DNA from: an uncultured Candidatus Melainabacteria bacterium
Lineage (GTDB): Bacteria; Cyanobacteriota; Vampirovibrionia; Gastranaerophilales; Gastranaerophilaceae
NCBI GenBank assembly: GCA_934754855.1
Contig: CAKVJR010000040.1
Span: 1-12,169, forward strand
Direction of reading: 5' to 3'
Length of the DNA stretch: 12,169 bases
The notes beneath the pieces were generated by a model. The model worked only from the letters and a program-made list of their open reading frames with translations. It made no database searches and had not been told where the DNA came from. The position numbers and the translations under genes were made by a program. This document shows positions 1 through 7,050 of the stretch, piece after piece; the stretch's first letter is position 1, and each line of letters starts with the position of its first letter.

Positions 1-1077
1 GTCAATTGCAGGATAATGGTTCATTTCGGCAACTTTTCTCGACAAGAAAATGTGACCGTCCGTAATACCCCGAACCGTATCTACAATCGGGTCGTTGATG
101 TCGTCGCCTTCCATAAGTACGGTATAAAGTGCGGTAATAGAGCCTTTCGGGGAGTTACCTGCACGTTCGAGAACTTTTTGTAACCATGAGAAAATTGACG
201 GCGGATAACCTTTCATTGTCGGCGGTTCGCCAATTGATAAGCCAACTTCACGCCCAGCCATTGCACAACGGGTTACGGTATCTGTCATCAAGAAAACTTT
301 TTTGCCCTGGTCACGGAAATATTCGCAAACGGAAGTTGCCGTGTGCAGGCATTTTTGTCTAATCAAAGGCGGTTGGTCGCCTGTCGAGCAAACAAGTACG
401 GATTTTGCCATACCTTCGGGGCCAAGCGAATCTTCAACAAACTCTTTAACTTCACGGCCACGTTCTCCGATTAGTGCAACTACGTTTACGTCCGCATCAG
501 AGTTTCTTGCAATCATACCCAAAAGTGTTGATTTACCTACACCTGAGCCTGCAAACAATCCCATACGCTGTCCGCCGCCGAGGGTCAACAATGAGTCAAT
601 TGCACGAACGCCGCAAGAGAATTTTTCCGTAATAATCGGTCTTGCGAAAGGTTCCGGAGGCGGATTGTCAATGTGCATCCAAGTCGCATCGGTTGTGTCT
701 AAAGGTTTTCCGTCAATCGGTTCGCCCAACGGTGAAATTAATCGTCCGAGCAAAAAGTCGCCCATCGGCACAGTGATTGGGTTTCCTGTTGTTGTAACCA
801 ATGCACCCTGACCGATTCCCGAACCGTCGTAGAGCAAAAGCAATTGAGCAAATTCCCCCTTAAAAGCAACGACTTCAGCGGGTTTTCTTTCTCCGTTATA
901 AGTTTCTATGAAACACAAATCGCCGACTTTCAAGCCGGGAAGATTGACCTCAACCGTTAAGCCCAAAAGTTTCGATACAGAACCTTTATAACTGAACAAC
1001 GGGGTATTGTGAATAATATCAAATGCCCTTTGTTTCGTAAATTCTATTGATTTTATTATACTTTGATTAAGTTCCAT
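1..1077 (-). CDS. fliI: Flagellar export ATPase FliI, C-terminus cut off by window edge
   Basis: FliI is the ATPase of the flagellar type III export apparatus. It works on the cytoplasmic side with FliH and FlhA to unload and feed rod, hook and filament subunits. My translation from the ATG at 1077-1075 gives 359 residues without a stop before the window edge; the family is about 430-450 residues, so roughly the last 80 are missing. Visible motifs are the N-terminal beta-barrel region (about 25-95), a Walker A loop GSGVGKST at 177-184, the GERGREV segment around 204-210 with the likely catalytic Glu205, and a Walker B-like strand VFLMTD at 261-266. The latter continues into TVTRCAMAGREVG, matching the FliI/SctN version rather than F1 beta. 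The ATG overlaps the flhA stop by one base (TAATG), which implies translational coupling. Only a weak SD (CGGA) precedes it. It differs from F1/V-type ATPases by its flagellar context. Confidence 0.96.
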   Translation of the reverse strand, partial: MELNQSIIKSIEFTKQRAFDIIHNTPLFSYKGSVSKLLGLTVEVNLPGLKVGDLCFIETYNGERKPAEVVAFKGEFAQLLLLYDGSGIGQGALVTTTGNPITVPMGDFLLGRLISPLGEPIDGKPLDTTDATWMHIDNPPPEPFARPIITEKFSCGVRAIDSLLTLGGGQRMGLFAGSGVGKSTLLGMIARNSDADVNVVALIGERGREVKEFVEDSLGPEGMAKSVLVCSTGDQPPLIRQKCLHTATSVCEYFRDQGKKVFLMTDTVTRCAMAGREVGLSIGEPPTMKGYPPSIFSWLQKVLERAGNSPKGSITALYTVLMEGDDINDPIVDTVRGITDGHIFLSRKVAEMNHYPAID

Positions 1078-3194
1078 TATCCGTTATTTCCGAAATTATA
1101 GTCTTGCATATAAGATTCGCCGATTGTATCAACCGCTTCGACTCTGATATCCGTAATCAATTCCGAGTATGAAATTACGACAATTGTCGGAATGTGACGT
1201 TCCAAAAGTTGGTACAACGGAAGTCTGATACGTGGCGAGCAGAGAATTACAGGCTGACGACCGATGTTTTGGTGAGCACGCATAAGAGTTTGTGCCGAAG
1301 ATTCAATAAGTTCTTGAACTTGCAACGGGTTCAAGAGGAACATCGTACCGAGTTCCGTACGTTGACAACTGTCGTCCAAGGTTTTTTCCCAATCGGAAGA
1401 AAGTGTCAATGCGTACAAAATCTTGTCTTGCGTCGAGTTAGACAAACAAATTTGTCTGCCGAGAGCCGCTCTCAAACGTTCTGACAAGATATCAGGTTCT
1501 TTTGAAAATCTCGCATAATCACAAAGACGTTCAAATATAAACATAATATCCTTGATTGAAACTTTTTCTCTGATTAAGTTTACAAAAATCTTTCTCAAGT
1601 CTGATGTTGAAATAATCGTCGGAACAAGGTCGTTGACGAGTGTCGGGTCTTGGCTCTTGACAAGTTCCATCAACTTCAAAACGTCGGTTTTTGTCATAAC
1701 TTCATCAACGTATTTTCTTACGCTTTCTTGCAAGTGAGTTACGATAACGTCAACGGAATCGACTTGTGTCAAGCCGTCACGAGGGTCGAAATCGTCAGGG
1801 TTCAACCAATATGCCTGAGTTTGGTATGTCGGGTCAATTCCGACAATAGCATCTTTCGGAACATCTTTTCCTAAAGCGTCCCATTGGTCTGCGATAACCA
1901 TGTTTTTTCCGGGGTAAACAGAACCTGTTGCAACAGTGTTACCACGGATTGAAATCATATATTCGTTTGCATCAAGTGCCGAAGAGTCCATAATACGAAT
2001 GTTCGGAATGATAAAACCTAATTCGTCGGTAACTCTTTGACGTAATGCTGCAATTTTCGGTAACAATTGACCTTCCTGATCAGGGTCGGCAATAATCAAC
2101 AAGCCCGAGCCGACTTGCAAACTCAAAACATCGACGCCCAATCTTTCGTACATTCTGTTCGGGTTTACCAAATCTTGCATGTTTTGACGAACGCTCTCTA
2201 ATTGACCCAATTGAGCCTGTACGTCTTGGTTTACCAAAACTGAGAATGCAGAAACAGCAATAATTCCCGCATATAAGAAGAACGGGAACCATGGCAATCC
2301 TGTCCAATGTGAAGAAAGTCCGATTAATGCCAAAAATCCTGCCGCAAAGAACAAACTGAACGGTTTGCTCAAGATTTGAGATTCCAAATCTTTACCCAAT
2401 GACGGGCTTGCAGCCGTTGAACGGGTCATTACGATACCTGCTGAAATTGCCATCAACAATGACGGTAACTGTGCCGAAAGACCATCACCTACGGTTAGCA
2501 TTGTGTATTTTTGAACTGCCTCTTCGGGAGCAAGTCCGTTTTGCAAAATACCGATTAACAATCCGCCGACGATGTTAATTACCGTAATGATGATACCTGC
2601 CATAGTATCACCTTTTACGAATTTCATAGCACCGTCCATAGAACCGAACAAACTTGATTCACGTTGTAAGTCTTCACGTTTTTTAACCGCTTCTTCAGGT
2701 GATATCAAGCCTGCGTTGAAGTCGGCGTCGATGGTCATCTGCTTACCGGGCATTGCGTCCAATGCAAATCTCGCAGATACTTCGGCGATACGTTCAGCAC
2801 CTTTTGTGATTACCATGAACTGTACAACCGTAATAATCAAGAAGATTACAAAACCAACAATCAAATTACCGCCTGTTACGAAGTTTGCGAATGCGTCAAT
2901 TACATCTCCCGCTTCCCCTTTCGCCAAAATCGAACGGGTTGAGGCGATTGACATTACCAGTCGGAACATCGTTCCGATAAGAATAATGGACGGGAATGAT
3001 GACAATTCGAGCGGTTTGGTGATATACAATGATATCATTAGCAAAACAACCCCTAAGGTAATGTTGAATGCGATTGCCATACTGATGATAAACGGCGGTA
3101 ACTCGCAAATCAAAATGACTACGAGGATAATTACAAATATTGCCAACCCGATTTCACTTATCGGATTACTTTGTCCGCCTTGTGCTTGTCCCAA
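1077..3194 (-). CDS. flhA: Flagellar biosynthesis protein FlhA (export gate)
   Basis: FlhA is the large inner-membrane component of the flagellar type III export gate. Its cytoplasmic C-terminal domain docks chaperone-substrate complexes. The protein has 705 residues, typical for the family. The first ~325 residues hold a series of hydrophobic segments (for example 16-60, 66-85, 110-130, 198-218, 240-257, 279-322). Between them is the conserved FHIPEP-family cytoplasmic loop around 131-165, containing AEVSARFALDAMPGKQM and then IDADFNAG. The remaining ~380 residues form the soluble domain. The start is TTG at 3194-3192, immediately after the fliH stop. An AGGAG lies 6 nt upstream, and the next in-frame Met (about residue 39) would remove the first membrane segment, so TTG is favoured. 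It overlaps fliI by 1 nt at its end. Its place between fliH and fliI is not the common arrangement. Confidence 0.97.
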   Translation of the reverse strand: MGQAQGGQSNPISEIGLAIFVIILVVILICELPPFIISMAIAFNITLGVVLLMISLYITKPLELSSFPSIILIGTMFRLVMSIASTRSILAKGEAGDVIDAFANFVTGGNLIVGFVIFLIITVVQFMVITKGAERIAEVSARFALDAMPGKQMTIDADFNAGLISPEEAVKKREDLQRESSLFGSMDGAMKFVKGDTMAGIIITVINIVGGLLIGILQNGLAPEEAVQKYTMLTVGDGLSAQLPSLLMAISAGIVMTRSTAASPSLGKDLESQILSKPFSLFFAAGFLALIGLSSHWTGLPWFPFFLYAGIIAVSAFSVLVNQDVQAQLGQLESVRQNMQDLVNPNRMYERLGVDVLSLQVGSGLLIIADPDQEGQLLPKIAALRQRVTDELGFIIPNIRIMDSSALDANEYMISIRGNTVATGSVYPGKNMVIADQWDALGKDVPKDAIVGIDPTYQTQAYWLNPDDFDPRDGLTQVDSVDVIVTHLQESVRKYVDEVMTKTDVLKLMELVKSQDPTLVNDLVPTIISTSDLRKIFVNLIREKVSIKDIMFIFERLCDYARFSKEPDILSERLRAALGRQICLSNSTQDKILYALTLSSDWEKTLDDSCQRTELGTMFLLNPLQVQELIESSAQTLMRAHQNIGRQPVILCSPRIRLPLYQLLERHIPTIVVISYSELITDIRVEAVDTIGESYMQDYNFGNNG

Positions 3195-3205
3195 CTACTG
3201 CTCCT
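3195..3205 (-). promoter_or_regulatory. Ribosome binding site deciding the TTG start of flhA
   Basis: On the minus strand AGGAG occupies 3205-3201, followed by 6 nt and the TTG codon at 3194-3192. The SD lies inside the final Gln-Glu-Gln codons and stop of fliH, so the same bases encode the end of FliH and recruit ribosomes to flhA. The spacing is ideal and no ATG or GTG is available nearby. Confidence 0.75.
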
Positions 3206-3956
3206 GCTGTTCTTGTTGTTCCTGCTGTTGTTGGATATTTTTAAATGCCTGTTCCAAAATCGATAATCCTGTATCGATTGTTGCATCTATAATTCCGTTT
3301 TCCGTTAAAATTATCGCCCCTCCTGAGGTGATATTTTCATCGGGAATAACTTTGATTTTTGCCTCAATAGAATCCGCCGACAAATATTCGGGCAAATTCT
3401 CTTTTACGGTCAAAACGTCCTGAGGCTGAACCTTTACCGTAATTCTGTTTTCCAGTTTAAACGTATCTCCCAATGCGGATTTTATCAATCCTAAAAGAGC
3501 CGTTTTGTCTTGTTCAATTTCTTTATTAATAATTTTTTTAGCAATTTCAACGCTGACTTCCAAAATATGAGGGGCAATCATGTTGAACATTTCGTCCTTA
3601 TATGAGAAAAATTCCTTAATCGCTCCGACAAGTTGATTGACCTCTGCCTGAGCATTTTCAATTCCCATTCTGTGACCTTCTTTTACCGCCTGTTCACGAA
3701 TTGAATTTGCTTCTTCTTGTGCCCTTGAAACAATGTTTCTATCGTCAATTCTTCTGTAACCTCTTCGTCTTGAGCCTTGACGACGTTCTTGTCTTTGGTC
3801 AAAAACAATATCCTCAAATTTCAACGGTTCGGGTGCTGCTGCGGGTGTACTTTGTTGATTTGCAAACGAAAGTTCCGCACTCGATTGTGCGGGTTGGACA
3901 GATGGCGTTTCGTTGTTCGCTTTTTTATTATCTGACTGACTTCGTTTTATAATCAT
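3195..3956 (-). CDS. fliH: Flagellar export ATPase regulator FliH
   Basis: FliH is a peripheral stator-like partner that holds and regulates the FliI ATPase under the export gate. The 253-residue protein has a low-complexity N-terminus (1-50, rich in Ser, Gln, Ala, Pro). A strongly basic patch follows at about 55-69 (RQERRQGSRRRGYRR). Next is a long helical/coiled segment (75-150) containing AQEEANSIREQAVKEG, comparable to the helical stalk of FliH. The C-terminal domain (150-235) ends in SGGAIILTENGIIDATID, close to the family's GG-x-x-I-x-T-x-x-G-x-I-D-A pattern. The last residues are a Gln/Glu repeat. The ATG at 3956 lies within the preceding gene (29-nt overlap), with only a weak GGA upstream, so translation is probably coupled. 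FliH is always poorly conserved, so the call rests on the C-terminal motif plus its position next to flhA and fliI. Confidence 0.85.
   Translation of the reverse strand: MIIKRSQSDNKKANNETPSVQPAQSSAELSFANQQSTPAAAPEPLKFEDIVFDQRQERRQGSRRRGYRRIDDRNIVSRAQEEANSIREQAVKEGHRMGIENAQAEVNQLVGAIKEFFSYKDEMFNMIAPHILEVSVEIAKKIINKEIEQDKTALLGLIKSALGDTFKLENRITVKVQPQDVLTVKENLPEYLSADSIEAKIKVIPDENITSGGAIILTENGIIDATIDTGLSILEQAFKNIQQQQEQQEQQEQ
3198..3233 (-). repeat. Gln/Glu-coding low-complexity repeat at the 3' end of fliH
   Basis: The end of fliH encodes four Gln followed by three Glu-Gln-Gln-like units, in a roughly 9-nt period (CAGGAACAA, CAAGAACAG, CAGGAGCAG on the minus strand). Codons alternate between CAA and CAG, so this is not a perfect microsatellite. 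The last unit carries the flhA SD. A change in unit number would keep the SD-to-TTG distance but would alter the FliH tail. Confidence 0.7.
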
Positions 3957-4881
3957 TTATTTTTCGTTCCAAATGTTCGCTGATTATTTGAAATAGCGGT
4001 TCCGATATTCCTAATTTTTTGAAATCTTCGGGATTATTGACAAGTTCCTCAACCAACGGGCGTTCTCGTTCTATTATAGCCGATAATTCCGTTTTGGGGA
4101 TAGATTTTACATTTCTTCCGAACCTTCTCAAACTTTTCGCAAAATCTGAGCCTTCTCCTGTCGGAATGACTTTTTGGAAGTCTTCTAAGCACTGTTTTAA
4201 CAACGACGGGTCGATTTTTGTTTCCAAATCGTCAAGTTGAATGTATTGCAAAATAACGTTTGCGTCCGTTTTGTCAAATTTGTTCAACAAAACTGTCATT
4301 TTATCATTGGGTAACTTTTTCGCAATCAATGCAAATGCTGCCAATTTAAGGATTTTTAAGTCGCTCGCATTGTCGAGGGCTTCGTTTTCTGCCTTAGCCA
4401 TTTCGTCAATGTTTGACTGATTTGCGGCGTTTTGTGCCTGTTGTTCCGTCAATGCACCACGTTTCATCAACTCTTCAAGGGCTTCGTTATAAGCCTTTTT
4501 TACGTGGTGTTCGACAAGACCTATCATTTGGTCCTGCGGTAAGCCTTTAAAGGTTGCCTGTTTTGCTATTTCAAAGATTGTAAATGCAATCTTCTGCATA
4601 ATTCCGTCACGGAATTGAATAGGGACATTACCTCTGATTATATCGAGTGATTTGTGAAACGACCATTCCCCGATAAACTGCGTAATGATTGACGCTTGGT
4701 CAATTGTATAGGTATGTTCCTTATCGTTTGCAAGGGCTTCACCCGCAATGAAACAGAAATTTTTGACGGTATTATAAACGTATTCCTGATCTTGCGGGGA
4801 CAATTCATTCGGGACAACCGCTTTCGCCTGCCCCGATAAATCTTCTGCAAATTCTTTATACTTAAATCCCTCTGCCGTCAT
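3928..4881 (-). CDS. Unrecognised all-helical protein in the fliG position (possible divergent FliG)
   Basis: I do not recognise this 317-residue protein by sequence. It sits exactly where fliG lies in most fliF-fliG-fliH clusters, and FliG is of similar size (about 330-345). It has no signal peptide or membrane segment and reads as helical throughout. There is an acidic, Ala/Asn-rich stretch at about 140-175. It is followed by an ARM-like run at 176-235 (LKLAAFALIAKKLPNDKM, then LLNKFDKTDANVIL). I see none of the usual FliG landmarks: no EHPQ-type middle motif, no FxFEDI/LDDR torque-helix motif. Either it is a very divergent switch protein or a replacement that connects FliF to the rest of the motor. 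The ATG at 4881 has only a weak SD; an in-frame TAA at about 4896-4894 rules out extension upstream beyond that. It overlaps fliH by 29 nt, so the two are likely made together. Confidence 0.6.
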   Translation of the reverse strand: MTAEGFKYKEFAEDLSGQAKAVVPNELSPQDQEYVYNTVKNFCFIAGEALANDKEHTYTIDQASIITQFIGEWSFHKSLDIIRGNVPIQFRDGIMQKIAFTIFEIAKQATFKGLPQDQMIGLVEHHVKKAYNEALEELMKRGALTEQQAQNAANQSNIDEMAKAENEALDNASDLKILKLAAFALIAKKLPNDKMTVLLNKFDKTDANVILQYIQLDDLETKIDPSLLKQCLEDFQKVIPTGEGSDFAKSLRRFGRNVKSIPKTELSAIIERERPLVEELVNNPEDFKKLGISEPLFQIISEHLERKINDYKTKSVR

Positions 4882-4923
4882 CTTTTCTGCCGATTACTTA
4901 CTTATACACATACCCTTTTTGAA

Positions 4924-6639
4924 CTATGACCGTTCAAGCCAACTTTTTACCTGATCTCCGAGTTCGTCAACATCTGCTACCGACAAATCCGTTCTTACGT
5001 CGTCGAGAACATCTTGAAGTTCATCGTGAACTTGCGGTTGTTGCTGAGGAATTGCAGGTGCTGCCTGTTGTTGATTTGATATTTGTTGGACAAATTGTTG
5101 CGACAATGCCTGTTGTTCCATCAAGCCTTGTGCCATTTGTTGTTGCTTTTCAATCAATTGTGATGCTTTTAAGTTAACATCATTAAGTTGTTTTTCTTGG
5201 TCAGCAGCCTTTTTACGGAGTGCCTCAACTTCTTCCTGTTGTTTTTCCGATTTTTCTTTCAATTTCTTCGACAAGTACGTATAGCCCGCCGTCAGCAAAA
5301 TAATTACGAGGGCAATCGTAAGCCACCACGGGTTTCCTGACTCATCAGGTTTCGGAAGATTAACGGGTTTATCTCCTGCAAGATACGGTTCAATAGAATC
5401 TGAGAATGCAATTGAAACATTGTCGATGCTTACTTTTGGCGATGCCGAACGGGCAACTTGTGCCTTTAATTCGTCCAAAGTCATATTTGACGGCATTGCT
5501 GAAGATTCGATTGTAACTGCAATTGAAATTTCTTCAACTGTACCTGTTCTTGAATATTCGGTTGTTTGTGATTTTGAAATACCATATTGCGTTTCTCTTG
5601 CGGTTCTTGTGTAATTTCTGTTTTGAGAAGAGTCGCTGCCCGATGCGGGAAGACCGTTCGGAAGATATACGCTGACTGCATTTAAGCCCGCATTGCTATC
5701 TTGCGTTCTGTCGCCCAAACCTTCCGAGAAAGTTTGTTCTGTTAACGCTATTTTGCTGTTCGGGTCATATTCGATTTTTGTTGTTTCCTTCGGAACTTGT
5801 CGCAAGAAAGTACTTACTGTTACGACATAGTTTCCTTTTCCGACCAATCTGTCCAATTGTGATGCAACTTTTGATTGCATATATTGGTCTTGTTCCTGCA
5901 ATTTTGCAAGTTGATCGTCTGAGGAATTTGCAATGCTATTATAAACATTTCCGTTTGTGTCGGTGATTGAGATATTTTCTGCCGTAAGCCCAGAAACACT
6001 GCCCAAGAGCAAGTTTTGGATTGCTCTGACTTTGTTTGATTCAAGTTTTGTGCCTGACGGAATAACGATTTGAACGGTTGCCGTGACAGGCTTTTTGTCT
6101 TGTGAAAACATTGTTTGCTCAGGAATTGATATAAATACCGAAGCATTTTCAATCGGGTCGATTTTTCTGATAAGTCTTGAAAGTTCGCCGTTTATCGCTC
6201 TTGCAAGTCTGATTTTTTTATCTTCTTTTGTGGAAGTAAAATCGCCTTTATCAAAAATTTCAAGTCCGACATATTGGTCCATCAAACCGCTTGATACAAT
6301 TGTTAACAATGCTTGGTCACGTTGGCTCGGAGTGTATTTTTCGAGTGATAACGTGGTTTTTGAACCTTCTGCTTTTCTTGTGGCAACAATATTTTGTCGA
6401 GCTAAAAGAGCTTGAACCTCGATTGCTTTACCCGCATTATCGGTTGTAAACAATACAAACGGTGTATCGATAACTTTTTCGTAAGTTTGTGCTTTGTCTT
6501 TCGGCTTTGAAATCATAACGATACCGACAATCAAAAGCACCACAACGAGTATTGTTGCCCCTATTGCAGAATACAATATTGTCTTATTTTTTAATAACTC
6601 CTGTATTTTTTCCATATCCCCTGTTTTTCCGTTAGACAT
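4924..6639 (-). CDS. fliF: Flagellar MS-ring protein FliF
   Basis: FliF forms the membrane MS ring that houses the export gate and carries the rotor. The 571-residue protein has TM1 at about 21-44 and a periplasmic ring-building region. This includes a YscJ/FliF-like domain (about 143-232) with LARAINGELSRLI, VFISIPEQTMFS and a VRAIQNLLLGSVSGL helix. The FliF-specific part (about 340-378) contains ARETQYGISKSQTTEYS, followed by EEISIAVTI. TM2 lies at 437-456. The cytoplasmic tail has a likely coiled coil (458-520), a Gln-rich linker (498-536) and a C-terminal DQVKSWLER that resembles the FliG-binding tail of other FliFs. Start choice is uncertain: ATG at 6639 has no SD and may be near-leaderless, while ATG at 6615 (residue 9) has GGGGA very close to it. 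The protein starts 59 nt after fliE and ends 42 nt before the next gene. Confidence 0.96.
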   Translation of the reverse strand: MSNGKTGDMEKIQELLKNKTILYSAIGATILVVVLLIVGIVMISKPKDKAQTYEKVIDTPFVLFTTDNAGKAIEVQALLARQNIVATRKAEGSKTTLSLEKYTPSQRDQALLTIVSSGLMDQYVGLEIFDKGDFTSTKEDKKIRLARAINGELSRLIRKIDPIENASVFISIPEQTMFSQDKKPVTATVQIVIPSGTKLESNKVRAIQNLLLGSVSGLTAENISITDTNGNVYNSIANSSDDQLAKLQEQDQYMQSKVASQLDRLVGKGNYVVTVSTFLRQVPKETTKIEYDPNSKIALTEQTFSEGLGDRTQDSNAGLNAVSVYLPNGLPASGSDSSQNRNYTRTARETQYGISKSQTTEYSRTGTVEEISIAVTIESSAMPSNMTLDELKAQVARSASPKVSIDNVSIAFSDSIEPYLAGDKPVNLPKPDESGNPWWLTIALVIILLTAGYTYLSKKLKEKSEKQQEEVEALRKKAADQEKQLNDVNLKASQLIEKQQQMAQGLMEQQALSQQFVQQISNQQQAAPAIPQQQPQVHDELQDVLDDVRTDLSVADVDELGDQVKSWLERS

Positions 6640-6659
6640 GTAGTATTAAAATTATACTA
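6640..6659 (-). promoter_or_regulatory. Possible internal promoter before fliF
   Basis: A perfect TATAAT lies on the minus strand at 6656-6651, with the expected transcription start about 4 nt before the fliF ATG. No good -35 is visible; TTGTCG is 20 nt upstream. The box is embedded in an AT-rich dyad (TAGTAT at 6641-6646, ATACTA at 6654-6659). AT-rich intergenic DNA often makes such boxes by chance. Confidence 0.3.
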
Positions 6660-6683
6660 TTATTTTCGGAAATGGGCGACAAC

Positions 6684-6700
6684 TTAACACTTTTAACACT
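6684..6700. repeat. Tandem direct repeat TTAACACT x2 between fliE and fliF
   Basis: On the plus strand TTAACACT occurs at 6684-6691 and again at 6693-6700, a 9-bp period. It overlaps the fliE stop and lies about 30 bp upstream of the TATAAT before fliF. It could be a protein-binding site or chance. Confidence 0.4.
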
Positions 6701-7040
6701 AAATGTTAATTTGCATGATTTTTTCGTAGGCTTGAATAATTTTTGTTGCTACGTTTGTCGCCAGTTGAATTTCTGTAGTTGATTTATTGATTGCAATTAC
6801 GACGTCGTGGATATCGACATTTTCGTTGCCCATTAATTGTTGTTTCATCAAGGCATCAGGGGCTTCTAAATCTTTGTTAAGATTTTCGACAAGACCCGAA
6901 AAAACTGCCTTGAAATCAGGAGTTTCAGGTTGTTCAAGACTTTTAAAACGCAATCCTCCGTGAACCCCCCAATCGGTATATTTTGTGGGTTCTAACTTTG
7001 TGAAGACGTCAACGTTTGGAACTAACCTGTTTTGAAGCAT
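6699..7040 (-). CDS. fliE: Flagellar MS ring-rod junction protein FliE
   Basis: FliE is the adaptor joining the MS ring to the proximal rod and is an early export substrate. The 113-residue length is normal for the family. The C-terminal half carries its signature: VDIHDVVIAINKSTTEIQL at about 75-93, then a helix ending KIIQAYEKIMQI, which matches the family's DIHDVM...QLA..VRNKVVEAYQEIM pattern. The N-terminal ~40 residues are not conserved. The start is ATG at 7040 with AAGGA 7 nt upstream; that SD overlaps the stop codon of the transglycosylase gene, so the two are probably coupled. It lies directly before fliF, the usual order. Confidence 0.95.
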   Translation of the reverse strand: MLQNRLVPNVDVFTKLEPTKYTDWGVHGGLRFKSLEQPETPDFKAVFSGLVENLNKDLEAPDALMKQQLMGNENVDIHDVVIAINKSTTEIQLATNVATKIIQAYEKIMQINI

Positions 7041-7050
7041 TTACATATCC

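Noticed and set aside
302..811. A 169-residue open frame on the plus strand opposite fliI
   Set aside because: It lies wholly opposite the ATPase core of fliI, has low-complexity Ser/Pro/Thr composition and no SD; an antisense shadow.
3020..3040. AT-rich palindrome around AATGATATCATT in flhA
   Set aside because: It lies within a hydrophobic coding stretch, has no partner copies and no regulatory context.
2572..3423. A 283-residue plus-strand open frame opposite flhA and fliH
   Set aside because: It runs across two clear genes on the other strand, and its Cys/Ser-rich stretch is the complement of the fliH Gln/Glu repeat.
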